From: JAXHUH01 sp034211175
GTDB lineage: Bacteria; Actinomycetota; Acidimicrobiia; Acidimicrobiales; CAIXPF01
DNA: 40,879 bases
Assembly: GCA_034211175.1 (NCBI GenBank)
Contig: JAXHUH010000332.1
Span: 1 to 40,879, forward strand
Direction of reading: 5' to 3'
Of the stretch, positions 6,602 to 14,695 are shown piece after piece (the first letter of the stretch is position 1; each line of letters begins with the position of its first letter). Made by a program: the position numbers and the translations under genes. The notes beneath the pieces were generated by a model, which searched no databases, was not told the origin of the DNA, and was given only the letters and a program-made list of their open reading frames with translations.

Positions 6602-9600
6602 TGCGACGGGATGTCGTTGCGGTGACTGCTCGGGTGACGACGTTGAAGGGCGCTGATGCTGGCGCGTACTACGTGGAGGCGCTGCCGTCGTACTACTTGG
6701 ACGCCGGCGAGCCGCAGGGCCGCTGGCACGGCAGCGGCGCCGAGCTTCTCGGTCTCGGGGGCGAGGTCGTGGACGGTGAGTTCCTGCGGTTGATGGCCGG
6801 CCTCGATCCGCACGCCGCTGGTGAGGTCCATCTGGGGCGCCCGTTCGGCGAGGAGTCGGTGCGGGGCTTCGACGTGACGGCGTCGGCCCCGAAGTCGGTG
6901 TCGACCTTGTTCGCCGTGGGCGATGAGGCCACGCGGGCGGAGGCGCTGGAGGCGCACGACACCGCCGTCGGCGTTGCGATCGGGTGGATCGAGGCGCACG
7001 CCCACACTCGGTACCGGATCAACGGCCAGGTCGCTGTCGTCGACGCCGAGGGCATCGTGGCTGCGTCGTTTCGTCAGCACACGTCGAGGGCGTTGGACCC
7101 GCAGCTGCACACCCACATCGTCGTCGCCAATCGGGTCCGCTCGCCGGACGGCCGCTGGCTGGCGCTCGACGCCCGGGGCCTCAAGCTCGATCAGCGCACC
7201 GTCTCGGCCGTCTACCACTCGGTGCTGCGCTCGGAGCTGACCGCCCGCCTCGGTGTCGAGTGGCAGCCGGTGGTGAACGGGATCGCCGAGATCGCCCACG
7301 TGCCCGAGCAGGTGTTGGAGGAGTTCTCCGCCCGCACCGCTGATGTGCAGCGTCGTCTGGACGTGAAGCTCGACCGGTTCGAGGACACGTTCGGCCGGGC
7401 ACCGACGGCCAGGGAGCGCTGGCGGCTCGAACGCGAGGCCGTGGTCGACAGCCGCCCGGCCAAGCGCCACGACGTCAACGCAGCGTCGCTGCACGCCGAC
7501 TGGGCCGAGCGGGTCGAGGCCCTCGGCGTCGACCCCGAGCGACTCGTCGAGGCGGCGACGAATCGGTGCAGGGCGCGGCGCATCGACCGGCGCACCGCCG
7601 AGGAGGCGACGGTGCGGGCGGTCGAGGCGCTGGCAGAGAAGCAGTCGACGTGGCGCCCGGCCGAGCTCACCCGGGAGATCGCCGCCGCCCTCCAGACCGA
7701 CCTCCATGTCCCGCCCCATCTACTGGTCGACCTACTGGACGACCTCACCCAGACCGCCATCCGCACCTACTGCGTCGACCTGTCCCGCCCGATCCCCGAC
7801 GGCGCCTTGCTGCGCCGCGACGGACGACCGCTCAGCGAGTCGGTCGCGGACCGAGCGTTGACCACGCCAGCGATCCTCGCCCAGGAGGAGCGCCTGGTGG
7901 CGTGGGCCGAACGCCGCATGACCAGCGACGCCATCGTCTCAACAGCCGCAGTCGACTGCGCTGAGGTGGCGCTCTCGGTGCCCCAGGCCGAGATCGCCTC
8001 TGCGGTGGCCGGCACCGCGGATCTGGTCCTGGTGGTCGGCCCGGCCGGCACCGGTAAGACCACCGCGCTCAGGCCAGCAGTGGAGCAGCTACGGGCAGAG
8101 GGCCGTGTCGTGTTCGGCGTCGCCCCGTCCGCCGCGGCGGCCGACGTCCTCGCCACCGAGACCGGCGTCGCGGCGGACACCCTCGACAAGCTCCTCATTG
8201 AGCACGCGCTGGACCGCCCGCCCGATCTCCGGTTCGACCTCCCGCTCGGCGCCACCGTCATCGTCGACGAGGCCGCGATGGCCTCGACCGACCGGCTCGA
8301 CCGCCTCGCCCACCTGGCCGACACCCGAGGCTGGCGGGTCGTGCTCGTCGGCGACCCGATGCAGTTCACCGCCGTGGGCCGGGGCGGCATGTTCGACCAC
8401 CTCGTCGACACCCACGGCGCCATCGAACTCGACCGGGTCCACCGCTTCACCAACCCCTGGGAACGCGACGCCTCCCTCCGCCTACGGCAGGGCGACCCAA
8501 CAGTCGCCGAGATCTACAACGAGCACGGGCGCCTCCACGGCGGTACCGCTACCCGGGTCGAACGCGACGCGCTGGACACCTGGTGGACCGCCCGCACCAA
8601 CGGTGAGACCGTGCTGCTGGCCGCGCCGACCAACGACACCGTCCGGCGTCTCAACACCGCCGCCCAGCAACGCCGAATCGCCTCCGGCGAGATCAACCCG
8701 AGCGGTCGCCACGCCGAGCCCGCCGGCTACCGGGTCTGGGTAGGCGACGAAATCGCCACCCGCCAGAACCTCCGCCGACTCCGCACCGACCGCGGCCTCA
8801 TGATCGCAAACCACGACCGCTGGACCGTCGAGACCGTGCACCGTAGCGGCGATCTCACCGTCACCGGCTCCACCGGCCGAGTCCGCCTACCTGGCGACTA
8901 CGTCCACGACCACGTCGAGCTGGCCTACGCCCAGACCAGTCACGCCACCCAGGGCCGCACCGTCGACCGCTCCATCCTCGTCCTCGACCAACCCACCGAC
9001 GTCCGCGGCATCTACGTCCCCATGACCCGCGGCCGCCACCACAACCACGCCTACATCGTCACCAACGACGAGGACACCCCACTCGACGTCTTCACCGAGG
9101 CGATCACCCGCAACTGGATCGACAAACCTGCCCACGCCCGCCAGGCCGCCCTCCGCGGCGAGAACGCGCGTCGCCCCGGCACCCTGTCGGCCGCCGAGCT
9201 CCGCCGCCTCTTCCAACAACGAGCCGACCTCACCGCCCGCATCGAACGCCTCCGCGGCGACCTGCGCCTCCTCCCCGCCAACATCCGCCGCACCCAGGCC
9301 GACCACGACACCGCCATCACCCGTCTCGAGCGCCAACGCACCGCGCTCCAACACGCACGCAACACGCTCGCTACCTACGACCGCCCGCTCCGCCGCCGCG
9401 GTCACGACGCCGACATCGCCGCCGCCCGGCGTTCCGCCAACGTGCTGCCCTCGCAGATCGAGTCGACCGCAGCTGAACGCGACCGGCTCGCCGAGCGACT
9501 CCGAGGCCTTCGACGACGCCTCGACCGTGCGCGGCACCTCGACACCCGACAGACGGGGTGGGGCGCTCAGCTCGTCGAAATCGACACGCGCCTCGACAAC

Positions 9601-9912
9601 GACAGCCGCATCCGCGGCCACGTGCTTCGGGTCGACCGACCTGCCCATCTCGTCCCCACGCTCGGTGCTCGCCCCCTGAGCGCCGTGCCCGCCGCTGCAT
9701 GGGATCGCGCCGCGGGACGCTTCGATCAGCACCACACAGCGTTCAACAGCGAGCACCTACTCGGCGCCGAGCCCCTGGTTGGGTACGGCACCGCGTTCCT
9801 GCAGAGCCGCTCCCGGGCCGATGAATCGGGTCGTATGCTCCTTGACGCGCTGTCGCGTGAACGTCGGGCGACACCGGGCCCGGACGGACCCCATCTCGGC
9901 ATCAGCCGGTGA
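6601..9912 (+). CDS. MobF (TrwC/TraI-type) relaxase-helicase
   Basis: 1,103 residues from GTG 6601. GTG 6622 or 6634 may be the true start, since 6601 is the last base of a palindrome; the start MTARVTTLKG from 6622 would match family N-termini. The relaxase domain (1-300) shows paired tyrosines AYYVEALPSYY (23-32) like TrwC Tyr18/Tyr26, FDVTASAPKSVS, and the metal-binding triad QHTSRALDPQLHTH. The helicase part follows: Walker A GPAGTGKTTAL near 480, Walker B VIVDEAAMAS, VLVGDPMQFTAVG, ELDRVHRF, and the C-terminal HATQGRTVDRS and VPMTRGRHHNH motifs. Residues 860-990 are Arg-rich and look coiled coil. It nicks oriT, stays bound to the strand and unwinds the DNA for transfer. No accessory relaxosome gene is adjacent. 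The frame is intact throughout. Confidence 0.93.
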   Translation: MRRDVVAVTARVTTLKGADAGAYYVEALPSYYLDAGEPQGRWHGSGAELLGLGGEVVDGEFLRLMAGLDPHAAGEVHLGRPFGEESVRGFDVTASAPKSVSTLFAVGDEATRAEALEAHDTAVGVAIGWIEAHAHTRYRINGQVAVVDAEGIVAASFRQHTSRALDPQLHTHIVVANRVRSPDGRWLALDARGLKLDQRTVSAVYHSVLRSELTARLGVEWQPVVNGIAEIAHVPEQVLEEFSARTADVQRRLDVKLDRFEDTFGRAPTARERWRLEREAVVDSRPAKRHDVNAASLHADWAERVEALGVDPERLVEAATNRCRARRIDRRTAEEATVRAVEALAEKQSTWRPAELTREIAAALQTDLHVPPHLLVDLLDDLTQTAIRTYCVDLSRPIPDGALLRRDGRPLSESVADRALTTPAILAQEERLVAWAERRMTSDAIVSTAAVDCAEVALSVPQAEIASAVAGTADLVLVVGPAGTGKTTALRPAVEQLRAEGRVVFGVAPSAAAADVLATETGVAADTLDKLLIEHALDRPPDLRFDLPLGATVIVDEAAMASTDRLDRLAHLADTRGWRVVLVGDPMQFTAVGRGGMFDHLVDTHGAIELDRVHRFTNPWERDASLRLRQGDPTVAEIYNEHGRLHGGTATRVERDALDTWWTARTNGETVLLAAPTNDTVRRLNTAAQQRRIASGEINPSGRHAEPAGYRVWVGDEIATRQNLRRLRTDRGLMIANHDRWTVETVHRSGDLTVTGSTGRVRLPGDYVHDHVELAYAQTSHATQGRTVDRSILVLDQPTDVRGIYVPMTRGRHHNHAYIVTNDEDTPLDVFTEAITRNWIDKPAHARQAALRGENARRPGTLSAAELRRLFQQRADLTARIERLRGDLRLLPANIRRTQADHDTAITRLERQRTALQHARNTLATYDRPLRRRGHDADIAAARRSANVLPSQIESTAAERDRLAERLRGLRRRLDRARHLDTRQTGWGAQLVEIDTRLDNDSRIRGHVLRVDRPAHLVPTLGARPLSAVPAAAWDRAAGRFDQHHTAFNSEHLLGAEPLVGYGTAFLQSRSRADESGRMLLDALSRERRATPGPDGPHLGISR

Positions 9913-10866
9913 CCCGATGGGTTACCTTGAACGAGGTGGATGTGGCTCACGGGTTGGCGTCACGGCGGCCGGGCTCGGTGGCCGTGTCAACGTTGTGAGA
10001 GGACTGTTCAGTCGTGTACGGCCGGTTTCGTGCTCCAGCCGGCACAGAAGAGCACCTCGATGGCATGGAGATCTCGGGCCGCTGGAAGGGCCAGCGGGCG
10101 GGCATCACCATGTGCGATGACGGCTCGACGAATCCGCCGGCCGTCCGGGCCGAAACGGCGGCGATCGTCAGCGCGAGCTGCGGTGGCGCTGCGGCACTCG
10201 ACGATGTCGATGACCTCGCCGGTGTCGAGATCGACGACGTCGGTCAGCGACGCCATCAGAGCCGGGTCTCGTCCAACCCAGCCGCCGTGGCGCCCGGTTC
10301 GGCGGCCGTCGGCCATCGCTGCGTGGGCTGCTGCGCTCGCGCCACGCGGTGGGCCGCCACACGCTGTACCGCGAAACGATCGAGGCCGTGGAACGGTCCC
10401 GACCGGCTTGATCCATCGCCGCAACGCTAAGGCTCGGGACTAGGCCGACGCCTCGTCGATCGCCTGGGTGAACGACTTGCGCTCGCATCCCGGCGTGTCG
10501 CTATAGAGCGCATGCTTGATCAAGCGCAGCGGGCACGGTCGATCCCGCACGGCGAGATCGAACACACCGTCGAGGCACGCCAGGACTTCAACCGCCCGAG
10601 AACACCGCACAGCCGGGCGCGGTGCCTACGGGCGCGACGGGATCACCGCGATCGCTAGGCGCTTCACAGGGCCGCTCAATGCGGCCGTGACCGCGTAGTC
10701 GATCAAGCCGGACAGGGGTCCGTCTCCTTATCGGGCCGCCGGCCGCCGTACGTAGGCTATTCACTCACTGGGGTCTATCCTTAACTCGTCGTTCAGCGAC
10801 CACCGGCATGGGCAGTCGACGGAACCGCGCTCAGGTACCTACACCCGCGTCAACTTCGAAGCGCCG
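9913..10866. other. 954-bp stretch without a confident gene
   Basis: Between the relaxase and the cargo operon I find no product I recognise. The best candidate is on the minus strand, 10008-10256: 82 residues starting MASLTDVVDLDTGEVIDIVE, with good third-position GC in its first half but no Shine-Dalgarno site. Plus-strand readings in 10500-10700 are broken and lack family marks. It is probably decayed mobile DNA. Composition shifts from GC-rich to mixed towards 10750. Confidence 0.4.
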
Positions 10867-11478
10867 TCAATGCAGTGCTCGCGCGACTTCGATGAATCGC
10901 TCAAGGACTCGGCTGCCAGCGGGAGTCGCCGACGACTCCGGATGGAACTGGACGCCAAAGAGGTAGCGGTCTTTGTGCTCAAATGCAGCGATATTGCCGT
11001 CCGGGGACCTTGCCGTTACCAACAGGTCGTCCGGGAGCGGGTCGGCCAATGCATATTCATGATTCATGAACACACCCATGCTCGAGCCGCCCGGTTGCAG
11101 TAGGCGCCCGCGACCCTCAAGGCTGACCAATTCAACCTTACCGGTAGCACCGTGACACCTCTTGATCGACGCTCCAAGAGCTAGGCCTAACGCCTGACAG
11201 CCATTGCAGATGCCCAAGATCGGTATTCTGGTGTACGCCCAGGAGCTGGGCATCGCACACCCTGCCGGCGCCCTTAGCGGCGTCGCCGTCAAGACGATTG
11301 ACCTTGGCCTCGTGAGTCCGATCTTGAGGAAAGTGGCTTCACGAGAGTCGACCTCAACCACGTCCGCCCCGAGGTCCCTCAACGCATGGGACGTCAGCAT
11401 GCCATAAACGCCTGAGTAACGAACTACTAGGACATCAGGTCGTCGCCGCGAAGCCGGGGAACGTCGATCCCGTTTCAC
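10867..11478 (-). CDS. Stand-alone class I glutamine amidotransferase
   Basis: 203 residues from the GTG at 11478, chosen because it overlaps the stop of the preceding 60-residue gene as GTGA. The fold resembles the GATase domain of GMP synthase: first strand DVLVVRYSGVYGML, nucleophile elbow ILGICNGCQALGLALGA, MNHEYAL (GMP synthase has SHGD there), and the His-Glu pair in FGVQFHPESSATPAG. The triad Cys-His-Glu is complete, so glutamine hydrolysis is likely. The oxyanion segment, SGGP in GMP synthase, reads TATP, which is unusual. No synthetase domain is attached or nearby, so the ammonia acceptor is unknown. Membership of the MauD/MauE/Cys-rich operon suggests amidation of a carboxylate on a small molecule or peptide; this is inference. 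Last gene of the operon. Confidence 0.75.
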   Translation of the reverse strand: MKRDRRSPASRRRPDVLVVRYSGVYGMLTSHALRDLGADVVEVDSREATFLKIGLTRPRSIVLTATPLRAPAGCAMPSSWAYTRIPILGICNGCQALGLALGASIKRCHGATGKVELVSLEGRGRLLQPGGSSMGVFMNHEYALADPLPDDLLVTARSPDGNIAAFEHKDRYLFGVQFHPESSATPAGSRVLERFIEVARALH

Positions 11479-11657
11479 TCGATGTATCCGAGCTGTCGCA
11501 AGAACTCCTGGCTGTTGATATTTCGACGCTGCCGTCGTTCGACGCAACCAACGACTCGCTTCACGTTAGTAGATCGGGCATCATTCAGACACAGCCGGCG
11601 CAAGGCTAGACGTTCTATAGTGATCAAGGACAACGAGCGGCGCGAGTCGGCTGTCAT
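11475..11657 (-). CDS. 60-residue protein of unknown function
   Basis: Starts at ATG 11657 with GAGG five bases upstream, and ends LRQLGYIE. Its 5' end overlaps the 3' end of the mauE-like gene by 77 bases, and its stop overlaps the amidotransferase start (GTGA). This coupling and the good ribosome site argue that it is real. It is basic (13 Arg), with no membrane segment or recognised motif. The C-terminal half, ERRQRRNINSQEFLRQLG, may be helical. It could be a small adaptor or binding protein for the pathway. I do not recognise the family. Confidence 0.5.
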   Translation of the reverse strand: MTADSRRSLSLITIERLALRRLCLNDARSTNVKRVVGCVERRQRRNINSQEFLRQLGYIE

Positions 11658-12207
11658 AGTGCCCTCGCCTTGGGTGCGTTGGCCTACGGATCTTGGCCTG
11701 TTCGATCCAAACGGAGGTGATCAACGTCACGATCATCATCATAGCAGGAATCAGGCCCAGAACGTAGCTGTAGCTAATCGGCGATGGCTTGTAGCTCAGG
11801 ATGAGGCTGACTGACACTCCAGCGAAGAGTGAATTGCGGACGGCATACCAGGCAGGCTTGAGGAGATTGATCGCATCGTACCCGGAGCGTTCGAGCTCGC
11901 CTCGCAGACGAACATCGCCAAAGCACCCACAGTCGCCGGGCCGCCCTCGTAGAAGTGCAATACATATGGCTGCTGAAGCGGCGCATACATATGCCAACGC
12001 AGCGAAGCCTCCCGCTTGCGGGCTTAGGAGAATCGAGACCACGATAGCGAACTCAAAGGACAGGGCTAACGCGTGAACCGTACGAACGAGTGGATCCCGA
12101 AGGCCGACGCTTTCGCGCAGAAACGTCCTGAAGAGATGGGCAGAGTGCAGCTTGCCTCCAGCTGCCAATACGAATACGGATGCAAGGACGAACGATTCAG
12201 GGCGCAC
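11581..12207 (-). CDS. MauE-like redox-associated membrane protein
   Basis: 208 residues from the GTG at 12207, which has GAGG eight bases upstream and places the start just before the first helix (MRPESFVLASVFVLAAGGKL). A TTG at 12246 in frame is possible, but it lies in a TTGACA that could be a promoter box. The MauE (DoxX-like) pattern is clear: AxVFxLAAxxKL in helix 1, GRPGDCGCFGDVR with the redox CxC pair between helices, and AWYAVRNSLFAG after it. About four to five membrane spans. In methylamine dehydrogenase loci, MauE works with MauD to form the six disulfides of the small subunit. Here it probably serves disulfide formation in the 16-Cys exported protein encoded upstream. Confidence 0.82.
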   Translation of the reverse strand: MRPESFVLASVFVLAAGGKLHSAHLFRTFLRESVGLRDPLVRTVHALALSFEFAIVVSILLSPQAGGFAALAYVCAASAAICIALLRGRPGDCGCFGDVRLRGELERSGYDAINLLKPAWYAVRNSLFAGVSVSLILSYKPSPISYSYVLGLIPAMMMIVTLITSVWIEQAKIRRPTHPRRGHYDSRLAPLVVLDHYRTSSLAPAVSE

Positions 12208-12279
12208 TCTTGGGACCTCGCTGTACTCGGAGTGAACTGTTGTCAAGGGGCAAGGTCACTCTCGCTCCAGACAGCGATG

Positions 12280-12561
12280 CTATCCTGCGCGAGGAAAATC
12301 GTCGGCGGAGGTGACTGTCAACTCGAAGGCCGTGCGAATTTCTTGGCAGATGATATCCATCACGTCGCTGACGATATCAGATATTGGCTCGCCTCCCTCT
12401 GCTCGAGACCGGAGCACGCTTCCAGCGGGTACCGAGATGTGAACTTCACCGCCACCGGTGCGAGCTTCCCGAAGATAGACGGTAACGGTCAGGTGGCTCA
12501 TTTGACGCTCGGCGAGCTCCTCGGGTGAGAGTTGGTCGCCGCTAACTGCTTCCCAGGGCAC
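12280..12561 (-). CDS. 93-residue protein of unknown function
   Basis: From GTG 12561 with GGAG six bases upstream. An in-frame ATG (MSHLTVTVYLREA, about 20 residues in) is an alternative start. The middle looks like two beta strands, HLTVTVYL and GGEVHISVPAG, and the end a helix, ISDIVSDVMDIICQEIRTAF. One cysteine, no signal peptide, no membrane segment: probably cytoplasmic and acidic. It sits between the Cys-rich protein and the MauE-like gene in a run with short gaps (71 and about 70 bases), so it is likely part of the same transcript. It could be a binding, leader-recognition or immunity protein; nothing in the sequence decides. Confidence 0.6.
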   Translation of the reverse strand: MPWEAVSGDQLSPEELAERQMSHLTVTVYLREARTGGGEVHISVPAGSVLRSRAEGGEPISDIVSDVMDIICQEIRTAFELTVTSADDFPRAG

Positions 12562-12632
12562 GTTTCACTCCGATCTCTGGTGGGGTTTGCCTCTCCGAAG
12601 CCAAGTTGCCGGTGCGCGAACCATCTCTCACC

Positions 12633-13106
12633 TCAACAGTATTGGCAGCAGAAATAGCAGTCTTTTGTTGAGCACACTAGGACTATCCGTGCATTGGAGC
12701 AGAATGTGATGCATTTGCAGCAGTAGTCATGTGTGCCGGAGTTGCAGCACGATTGTGTCGTCGTGCAATAGCCGATGCAGTCGATTGTGCAGCCTTGCGG
12801 GCACGTATACGGTCCCGCTGCTGTGCATACGATCGCTGAGGCAGCCGTTGGTCGAAACGACAGAGCGCCTCCAAGAATCCCGGTAAAAAAGATGCCGCTT
12901 CGAACCATCAGCCCAAGGAACTTGCGTCTAGGAAGCCCGGACTCTTCGGCGACAGACGCGACCGTCGAATCCGTTTGGCGCCCGAGTATAGTCCCGTAGG
13001 CGAACGAAGACGCGTCAGTGAAGTGCTCTACATCGCAAGATCGCCGATCTAGGCTGCTGAAGATGTCTCCGTCTGGGCGGCCGACCTTCGCCTCTCCTCT
13101 ACCCAT
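12633..13106 (-). CDS. Tat-exported cysteine-rich protein, 16 Cys in 66 mature residues
   Basis: 157 residues from ATG 13106; GGAGG lies eight bases upstream, and the first 58 bases overlap the end of the MauD-like gene. A hydrophilic pre-region (1-58) is followed by a twin-arginine motif LPRRKFLGL at 58-66, a hydrophobic core to 84 and an ASA cleavage site at 89-91. The predicted mature chain 92-157 has 16 cysteines (94, 102, 106, 110, 114, 120, 121, 129, 130, 132, 136, 145, 150, 153, 154, 157), enough for eight disulfides, and ends in Cys. The long pre-region before the Tat motif and the MauD/MauE neighbours recall the methylamine dehydrogenase light chain. The mature part has no Trp, so it cannot form a TTQ cofactor. 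It could be a disulfide-rich toxin, a metal binder or a modified peptide. It is probably the product the operon exists to make. Confidence 0.8.
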   Translation of the reverse strand: MGRGEAKVGRPDGDIFSSLDRRSCDVEHFTDASSFAYGTILGRQTDSTVASVAEESGLPRRKFLGLMVRSGIFFTGILGGALSFRPTAASAIVCTAAGPYTCPQGCTIDCIGYCTTTQSCCNSGTHDYCCKCITFCSNARIVLVCSTKDCYFCCQYC

Positions 13107-13621
13107 TCTGGCGTCCCTCCAGATACGTAATCGATGACTCGTTCCTGTGGTGACAGTATGATGGAGGCAGGTGTCCCCGTCACTCCTACGGCTGCAAATA
13201 TGGTCTTCTCTGGATCAGCCAGTACCGGAATGCCGCTGGACTGGATCTGAGCTGCAAAACTCGGCAGTTGTTCTTCGGGCGCTGCAACGACCACTACATG
13301 ATGTTTGGAATACGAGTTCCGCTTGCCTTGACTGAGCCGAGCCGCGAAGTCCAAGCACGTGCTGCACTGGCTAGTAAGAAAAGTCACGGCGACGTTCTCC
13401 GCGACCTCATTCGATCGCGCAAGCTGCTCGCGAAGAAGCGGGTGACTTGCGGCGCTGGGATCCAACTGTTGGCCTACACGAAGCTGGGCCAATGGCTTCG
13501 TGATTGCTTGAGAGATCGCTGTCAGCTCGCCTCGGACAAGAACGACCTCTCGCATCAGTGCCAACATGCAAGTAAAGGTCACGACAACAACAAACGCCAT
13601 TATCATAGTTGTCAGGAACAC
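13049..13621 (-). CDS. MauD-like membrane-anchored thioredoxin
   Basis: 190 residues from GTG 13621 (GGGAG four bases upstream). An N-terminal membrane anchor (3-23) is followed by a short linker and a thioredoxin fold facing outward: active site QCSTC with Cys86 and Cys89, and cis-proline loop GVTGTP with Pro151. MauD proteins have this same layout and assist disulfide formation in the methylamine dehydrogenase small subunit. It is the first gene of the cargo operon, behind a promoter with a perfect -35 box, and overlaps the Cys-rich gene. A TlpA/ResA-type reductase is the alternative, but the MauE partner and position favour MauD. The C-terminal tail (VEERRRSAAQTETSSAA) is a likely artefact of overlap or a flexible end. 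Confidence 0.82.
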   Translation of the reverse strand: MFLTTMIMAFVVVVTFTCMLALMREVVLVRGELTAISQAITKPLAQLRVGQQLDPSAASHPLLREQLARSNEVAENVAVTFLTSQCSTCLDFAARLSQGKRNSYSKHHVVVVAAPEEQLPSFAAQIQSSGIPVLADPEKTIFAAVGVTGTPASIILSPQERVIDYVSGGTPEWVEERRRSAAQTETSSAA

Positions 13622-13713
13622 GTGTCTCCCATCGAAGCACGAGCTGCGTCCATGCAGCGGGCTGAGCTATGTACTTGCGCCGGTCGGCGGTACCGCAGGG
13701 GAGCTCCAGATGG

Positions 13714-13745
13714 TTTATGGTCGCGTCCCCCATTGGGCTTGTCAA
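13714..13745 (-). promoter_or_regulatory. Promoter of the Cys-rich/redox operon
   Basis: On the minus strand a perfect -35 box TTGACA (13740-13745) is followed after 17 bases by GACCAT (13717-13722), with CATAAA overlapping at 13714-13719 as a possible -10. The MauD-like start lies about 95 bases downstream. AAGCCC/GGGCTT copies flank the -35 and could be an operator. The rest of 13746-14139 shows no gene I can support. Confidence 0.5.
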
Positions 13746-14139
13746 GCCCGTGATTTGATTGAAGTTGTGGGCTTCGGCAGTTCTAGCTCGTTGGTCAGAC
13801 CTGCAGCTCGTCGGGTGGTCGGTCCGGGTTCCTGCACTGTTCCCGGAGCGATCAATTGGTACTGCTGGGAGTGTCCCCGCATTGCGGATGCGGCGATTTC
13901 GGGGGGCGGGGCGGAGCGGCTGCTGAGACCGTGGTGAGTGCGATGTGGGGCAAGGTCGAGCACCCCGTTCTTGATGTCTGTTGGCTCGGTGTTCGACTTT
14001 GCCGTCCACGAAGACGCGGCCTATCTGGCTGTCGTGGTTGAGGTCGCTGGAGGAGGTGACCGATTTGATGGGGTGGTGGAGGTGAGATCATGGCTGTGAT
14101 GAGCGATGACGAGATCGAGGTACGCTGGGCGCTGCGGTT

Positions 14140-14695
14140 GTGGCCGGGCAGGACAAGCTCGGCATCTTGAACGAGATTCACGCGGCGAAGGAGCCGGGCG
14201 AGACGTCCGTGGCTGAGATCTGCCGTCGGGACGGCCTCTACTCGTCGCTGATCAGCGAGTGGCGCACACGACGCGATCGGGGCGCCCTCGAGGGTCTGCG
14301 TGACCGTCAGTCAGGACGACCGGCCAAGGATCGCACCGCCGCCGAGTTGGCTCGCCTGGCGGCCCCGGCTCGCTGAGCTCGAGGATCAGTTGGACGCCGC
14401 CGCGTACGAGTTGATCGAGACGCAGGGAAGGGTCTTGGCGCTCTTGCAGGAGATGTCCCGCAAGAGCGCCGAGCCGAACAGCAACGAATGCAGATGCGTT
14501 GATCGAGACCTGCGCAGGCCCGGCCGGGATCGTTCGTGCTGCCGTCGCGGGCGGAGCCACCCGAAGAGCACGCCCCGATGCCGTGGCGGATCCCCGACGC
14601 CGAACGCGACTCGATCGGTCGGCTGTTGTGGTGGGACGGTTTCGGTGATCTCGCCGCAGCGCAGATCCTCAACACGCTCCTTGACGCGCTGAACG
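14140..14695 (+). pseudogene. Decayed IS3-type transposase (OrfA and start of OrfB)
   Basis: The first frame from GTG 14140 gives AGQDKLGILNEIHAAKEPG, then VAEICRRDGLYSSLISEWR and GLRDRQSGRPAKDRTAAE, the HTH OrfA of an IS3-like element. Near 14360 the reading jumps to the next frame and continues AELEDQLDAAAYELIETQGR and LALLQEMSRKSAE. Further on, in yet another frame, MPWRIPDAERDSIGRLL and GFGDLAAAQILNTLLDA (14580-14690) match the beginning of OrfB, before the DDE core. The rest of OrfB is missing. With at least two frameshifts and a truncation it is inactive. It may record how the low-GC cargo beside it arrived. Confidence 0.75.

Noticed and set aside
12633..13106. Methylamine dehydrogenase light chain with TTQ cofactor
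   Set aside because: The mature part has no tryptophan and no large subunit or MauG gene is present; only the export and oxidation context is similar.
13407..14009. 200-residue minus-strand frame upstream of the MauD-like gene
   Set aside because: Lacks domain marks, overlaps the promoter and half of the MauD-like gene in another frame.
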